The notes under the pieces are model-generated. The model was given only the letters and a program-made list of their open reading frames with translations. It ran no database searches and had not been told where the DNA came from. Both the position numbers and the translations under genes were made by a program. Positions 32,251-35,107 of a stretch of DNA of 35,107 nt are shown here, piece after piece; position 1 is the stretch's first letter; the number at the start of each line of letters is the position of its first letter. The stretch covers positions 1 through 35,107 of the forward strand of contig JAHFQQ010000002.1 of the NCBI GenBank assembly GCA_023259235.1, written 5' to 3'. Source of the stretch: Polaromonas sp. (lineage in GTDB: Bacteria > Pseudomonadota > Gammaproteobacteria > Burkholderiales > Burkholderiaceae_C).

Positions 32251-33093
32251 ATGAAGCCCGAGCAGTATGTCCAGCAAAAAGCCGCCGCATCCGGCAGCAG
32301 CTTTTATTACGCTTTCCTGTTTTTGCCCCCGGCGCGGCGCGCCGCCATCACGGCTTTTTACGCCTTTTGCCGCGAAATCGACGATGTGGCCGATGACGTC
32401 ACAGACCCCGGCGTGGCACACACCAAGCTGGCCTGGTGGCAAGGAGAGGTCGCCAAATCGTTTGCCGGCAGTCCGTCACATCCGGTAATGAAAGCGCTGA
32501 TGCCACAGACTGCTGCCTACGGCATTGAAGCACGGCATTTGCAGGCCGTCATTGAGGGTTGCCAGATGGATCTGGCGCAAAACCGCTATCCCAATTTCCC
32601 AGCCTTGCAGCGCTACTGCCATCTGGTGGCAGGCATCGTCGGCGAGGTGGCTGCACGCATTTTTGGCCAGACCGAAGAAGCCACCACCGCCTACGCCCAC
32701 AAGCTGGGACTGGCGTTGCAACTCACCAACATCATTCGTGATGTGGGCGAAGATGCGCTGCGCGGCCGCATCTACCTGCCAGTCAATGAATTGCAACAGT
32801 TTGACGTGAAGGCAAGCGAGATTTTGAAGCGCCAGTATTCCGAACGCTTCAGTGCGCTGATGCAATTCCAGACCGGGCGGGCGCTGGCGCTCTATGACGA
32901 AGCGCTGGCGCTGCTGCCGCAGGCCGACCGCCGCAGCCAAAAGCCCGGCCTCATGATGGCCAGCATTTACCGCACGCTGCTGCGCGAAATTGCCGCCGAC
33001 GGTTACCAGGTGCTGCACCAGCGCGTCAGCCTCACGCCGCTGCGCAAGTTCTGGCTGGCGTGGAAGACGCAGGCCTTTGGGCATCTGGCCTGA
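32251..33093 (+). CDS. hpnD: HpnD, presqualene diphosphate synthase
   Basis: HpnD condenses two farnesyl diphosphates to presqualene diphosphate, the first step of the HpnCDE squalene route. The 280-residue protein has both Asp-rich motifs: DDVADD (residues 44-49) after YAFCRE, and QLTNIIRDVGEDALRGRIYLP (Asp164, Asp168). It precedes hpnE by 22 bases. Its former neighbour hpnC is at 8725-9609, so its native promoter or read-through from hpnC may have been lost; expression now must come from the short gap shared with ubiX. Confidence 0.93.
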   Translation: MKPEQYVQQKAAASGSSFYYAFLFLPPARRAAITAFYAFCREIDDVADDVTDPGVAHTKLAWWQGEVAKSFAGSPSHPVMKALMPQTAAYGIEARHLQAVIEGCQMDLAQNRYPNFPALQRYCHLVAGIVGEVAARIFGQTEEATTAYAHKLGLALQLTNIIRDVGEDALRGRIYLPVNELQQFDVKASEILKRQYSERFSALMQFQTGRALALYDEALALLPQADRRSQKPGLMMASIYRTLLREIAADGYQVLHQRVSLTPLRKFWLAWKTQAFGHLA

Positions 33094-33115
33094 AACGCCC
33101 GCCAGGCCGCAAGCC

Positions 33116-34387
33116 ATGAAAGTCGCCATCGTTGGAGCGGGCTGGGCGGGCTGCGCCGCAGCAGTAGAAGCCACGCGCCTGGGTCACCAGGTCGCACTGT
33201 TTGAGTCTTCGCGCATTGCGGGCGGTCGCGCCCGATGCGTTGCGGCCACGCTAGCCAGCCAGAGCGTTACCCTTGACAACGGCCAGCACATCCTGATTGG
33301 TGCCTATTCAGCAACCCTGCGCCTGATGGCCGACCTGGGCGTGGACGTGAACGCGAGCCTGCTGCGCCTGCCGCTGAACTTGCGGTTTCCCGATGGCAAC
33401 GGCCTGAAGCTGCCACGGCTGCCCGCGCCGCTGGATGCCTTCATTGGCATTCTGGGCGCCACCGGCTGGTCATGGTCCGACAAGCTGTCGCTGCTCAAGC
33501 TGGCGATGAACTGGCGACGCAACGCGTTTCAGTGCGCTCCGGGGCTGTCGGTCACCGATTTGTGCCGCGGCCTTGCGCCCATCCCGATGACGTCGCTGAT
33601 CGAGCCGCTGTGCGTGTCGGCGCTGAACACGCCAGCGCATCGCGCCTGTGGGCAGGTGTTCTTGCGCGTGCTGCGCGATGCGTTGTTTTCGGCTGGCGGC
33701 GGCTCCAACCTGCTGCTGCCGCGCGTCGATTTGAGCGCCCTGCTGCCCAATGCCGCACTGGCCTGGCTGGCAAAGCAAGGCAGCCCCGCGCGGCTGGGCT
33801 GCCGCGTGCAACGGATCGCGCCCATCGCCTCCGGCTGGCAGGTCACCACGGATGGCGACGCGGCCTTCGACCGCGTGCTGCTGGCCTGTCCACCGCTCGA
33901 AGCCGCACGCCTGGTGGAGGACAGCGGAGTGGCGGCCGGCCTGTGGCTGGCGCAGGCGCGAGGCCTGCAGCATGAATCCCTGACCACCGTTTATGTCCAC
34001 GCACCGCGGGCGCGGCTGCGCCAGCCCATGCTGGCGCTGCATTGCGGCGGTGCCGATCCGGCGCAGTTTGTATTCGACCGCGGGCAGCTGGGCGGTCCGG
34101 CGGGGCTACTGGCGTTTGTGGTCAGCGCCAGCACGGGCGACAGCACCACACTGACGCAGCAGGTGCTGGCGCAGGCGGCCCGCCAATTGCGGCTTAACGC
34201 ACTGCAACCGGTGCAGACCATTGTGGAAAAGCGCGCCACCTTTGCCTGCACACCGGGCTTGCAGCGTCCCGCGCTCGAAGTAGTTCCCGGCCTGCTGGCG
34301 TGTGGTGACTACGTTGCCGGACCGTATCCGGCCACGCTGGAAGGCGCCGTGCGCTCAGGGCTGGCAGCGGCGCTTGCCATCGGATAA
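33116..34387 (+). CDS. hpnE: HpnE, hydroxysqualene dehydroxylase (FAD-dependent)
   Basis: HpnE reduces hydroxysqualene to squalene. The start at ATG 33116 gives 423 residues beginning MKVAIVGAGWAGCAAAVEA, the dinucleotide-binding GxGxxG loop, followed by the acidic residue that binds the ribose (FESSRIAGGRAR). The amine-oxidase-like C-terminus ACGDYVAGPYPATLEGAVRSG closes the FAD site. A longer frame from 32990 overlaps hpnD and is not used. It is 22 bases behind hpnD and ends the cluster. Confidence 0.92.
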   Translation: MKVAIVGAGWAGCAAAVEATRLGHQVALFESSRIAGGRARCVAATLASQSVTLDNGQHILIGAYSATLRLMADLGVDVNASLLRLPLNLRFPDGNGLKLPRLPAPLDAFIGILGATGWSWSDKLSLLKLAMNWRRNAFQCAPGLSVTDLCRGLAPIPMTSLIEPLCVSALNTPAHRACGQVFLRVLRDALFSAGGGSNLLLPRVDLSALLPNAALAWLAKQGSPARLGCRVQRIAPIASGWQVTTDGDAAFDRVLLACPPLEAARLVEDSGVAAGLWLAQARGLQHESLTTVYVHAPRARLRQPMLALHCGGADPAQFVFDRGQLGGPAGLLAFVVSASTGDSTTLTQQVLAQAARQLRLNALQPVQTIVEKRATFACTPGLQRPALEVVPGLLACGDYVAGPYPATLEGAVRSGLAAALAIG

Positions 34388-34528
34388 ATGGCGCTCTGAC
34401 ACCTTCGAGGCCGGTGCTTGGCGCGACAGGCGCAGTGCCATTGGGTGCATCCAACTGTGGCTTGCCGGTTCATATCCCTGTCATCTTTTGGAGCCATGAT
34501 CGACGTTTCATTTCCCTGGGAGATGCCC

Positions 34529-35107
34529 ATGAAGCTTCACAAGACCGACCGAGCCCGTGCTGAATTGAAACCCGGCGTGCGAACCCTCAGCCAGCGCGAT
34601 CGCACCTTGTTGCTGATGGCTGATGGCAGCAAGTCGGTGCAGGACTTTCGCCCGCTGTTCGATGGCAACGGCGAGGGTATTGCACTGCGTTTGTTGCGCG
34701 AGGGTTTTCTCCAAGTCCACCCGGCCCCGAAGCCTTCCTCGCTCGCGGCACCTGCACCTGCACCTGCACCTGTACCCCAACGCACCGCGGTTGCCGCAAC
34801 CCGCGCTCCCGCCTCCACACAAACCAGCCCAAACGCCACACCCGTTGCGATTACGGCCGACCAATTTGAAGGCAAGCGCTCGCTGGCCACGACCCGCATG
34901 TTCCTATTTGATATTTGCGAACGCATGTTTGCCCGCCGCGGTCCTGACATGGCCGACCACTTTCGGGGGGCACTGCGAAGCGCGCGAGATCGTGAAGCCA
35001 TGCTTGCGGCCGCACGTGAAATGATCGAGGAAATTGAAAAAATTGCAGGCCACGAGCGCGCCGACTCCATCAGCGAGCGCATTGCCATGCTGCTACCGGT
35101 CATTTCA
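34529..35107 (+). CDS. Hypothetical protein, N-terminal part (193 codons visible)
   Basis: I do not recognise this protein; the frame is open to the right edge. From ATG 34529 (GGGAG six bases before it) it reads MKLHKTDRARAELKPGVRTLSQRDRTLLLMADGSKSV, a compact N-terminal domain, then a Pro/Ala linker (APAPAPAPVPQ), then a charged helical region (GPDMADHFRGALRSARDREAM). An ATG at 34496 in frame is an alternative start but is only two bases from its GGAG. The layout suggests a cytosolic two-domain protein, possibly regulatory. It lies 141 bases behind hpnE. Confidence 0.75.
   Translation, partial: MKLHKTDRARAELKPGVRTLSQRDRTLLLMADGSKSVQDFRPLFDGNGEGIALRLLREGFLQVHPAPKPSSLAAPAPAPAPVPQRTAVAATRAPASTQTSPNATPVAITADQFEGKRSLATTRMFLFDICERMFARRGPDMADHFRGALRSARDREAMLAAAREMIEEIEKIAGHERADSISERIAMLLPVIS

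Noticed and set aside
1..35107. CRISPR array or phage genes
   Set aside because: No regularly spaced repeats and no phage structural, integrase or lysis genes were seen.

Overview
The window looks like chromosome of a betaproteobacterium of the order Burkholderiales, most likely family Comamonadaceae (Polaromonas/Rhodoferax-like). This rests on the tRNA-Leu / tig-clpP-clpX-lon / tRNA-Gly-Cys-Leu layout, the protein sequences, hopanoid-type hpnC/D/E squalene genes, and a GC-rich coding style. No species can be named from the sequence alone.

Layout. (a) 1-8461, minus strand, conserved core: a partial RND adaptor lipoprotein, two small unknown ORFs, three tRNAs separated by terminators, and the proteostasis run tig, clpP, clpX, lon behind a fourth tRNA. 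Heat-shock (sigma-32-like) promoter candidates sit before clpP and lon. (b) 8725-9609: hpnC, first gene of squalene synthesis. (c) About 9610-32250: roughly 22.6 kb of accessory DNA that separates hpnC from hpnD and hpnE, which are normally adjacent. (d) 32251-35107: hpnD, hpnE and the start of an unknown gene.

The accessory block holds a LivK/LivHM/LivG/LivF-type ABC transporter (minus), a nested IS3/IS21/IS66 scrap heap, an SsuA/NMT1-type ABC transporter followed by a UbiD-family decarboxylase (plus), an IS21 remnant, an isopentenyl-diphosphate isomerase (idi), an IclR-type regulator, an outer-membrane porin, two class III CoA-transferases, a second divergent UbiD-family decarboxylase and a UbiX flavin prenyltransferase. 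There is no integrase and no tRNA at its edges, so assembly by insertion sequences is the simplest reading.

How it may work. The minus-strand run ubiX - ubiD-like - CoA-transferase A - CoA-transferase B - porin has the gene content described for CoA-dependent anaerobic phthalate degradation: succinyl-CoA:phthalate CoA-transferase, then prenyl-FMN-dependent phthaloyl-CoA decarboxylase giving benzoyl-CoA. Three sequence details fit a specialised system. One CoA-transferase has His where the catalytic Asp should be while its partner keeps Asp. The 526-aa UbiD protein has lost the first Glu of the EGPFGE active-site motif. A 19-bp palindromic operator (consensus AAnTCCATA-A-TATGGACTT) recurs before ubiX, between idi and iclR, and before the second transporter, suggesting a single IclR-controlled regulon. 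The idi gene may supply dimethylallyl phosphate for the prenyl-FMN cofactor. Phthalate as substrate and the idi link are inference.
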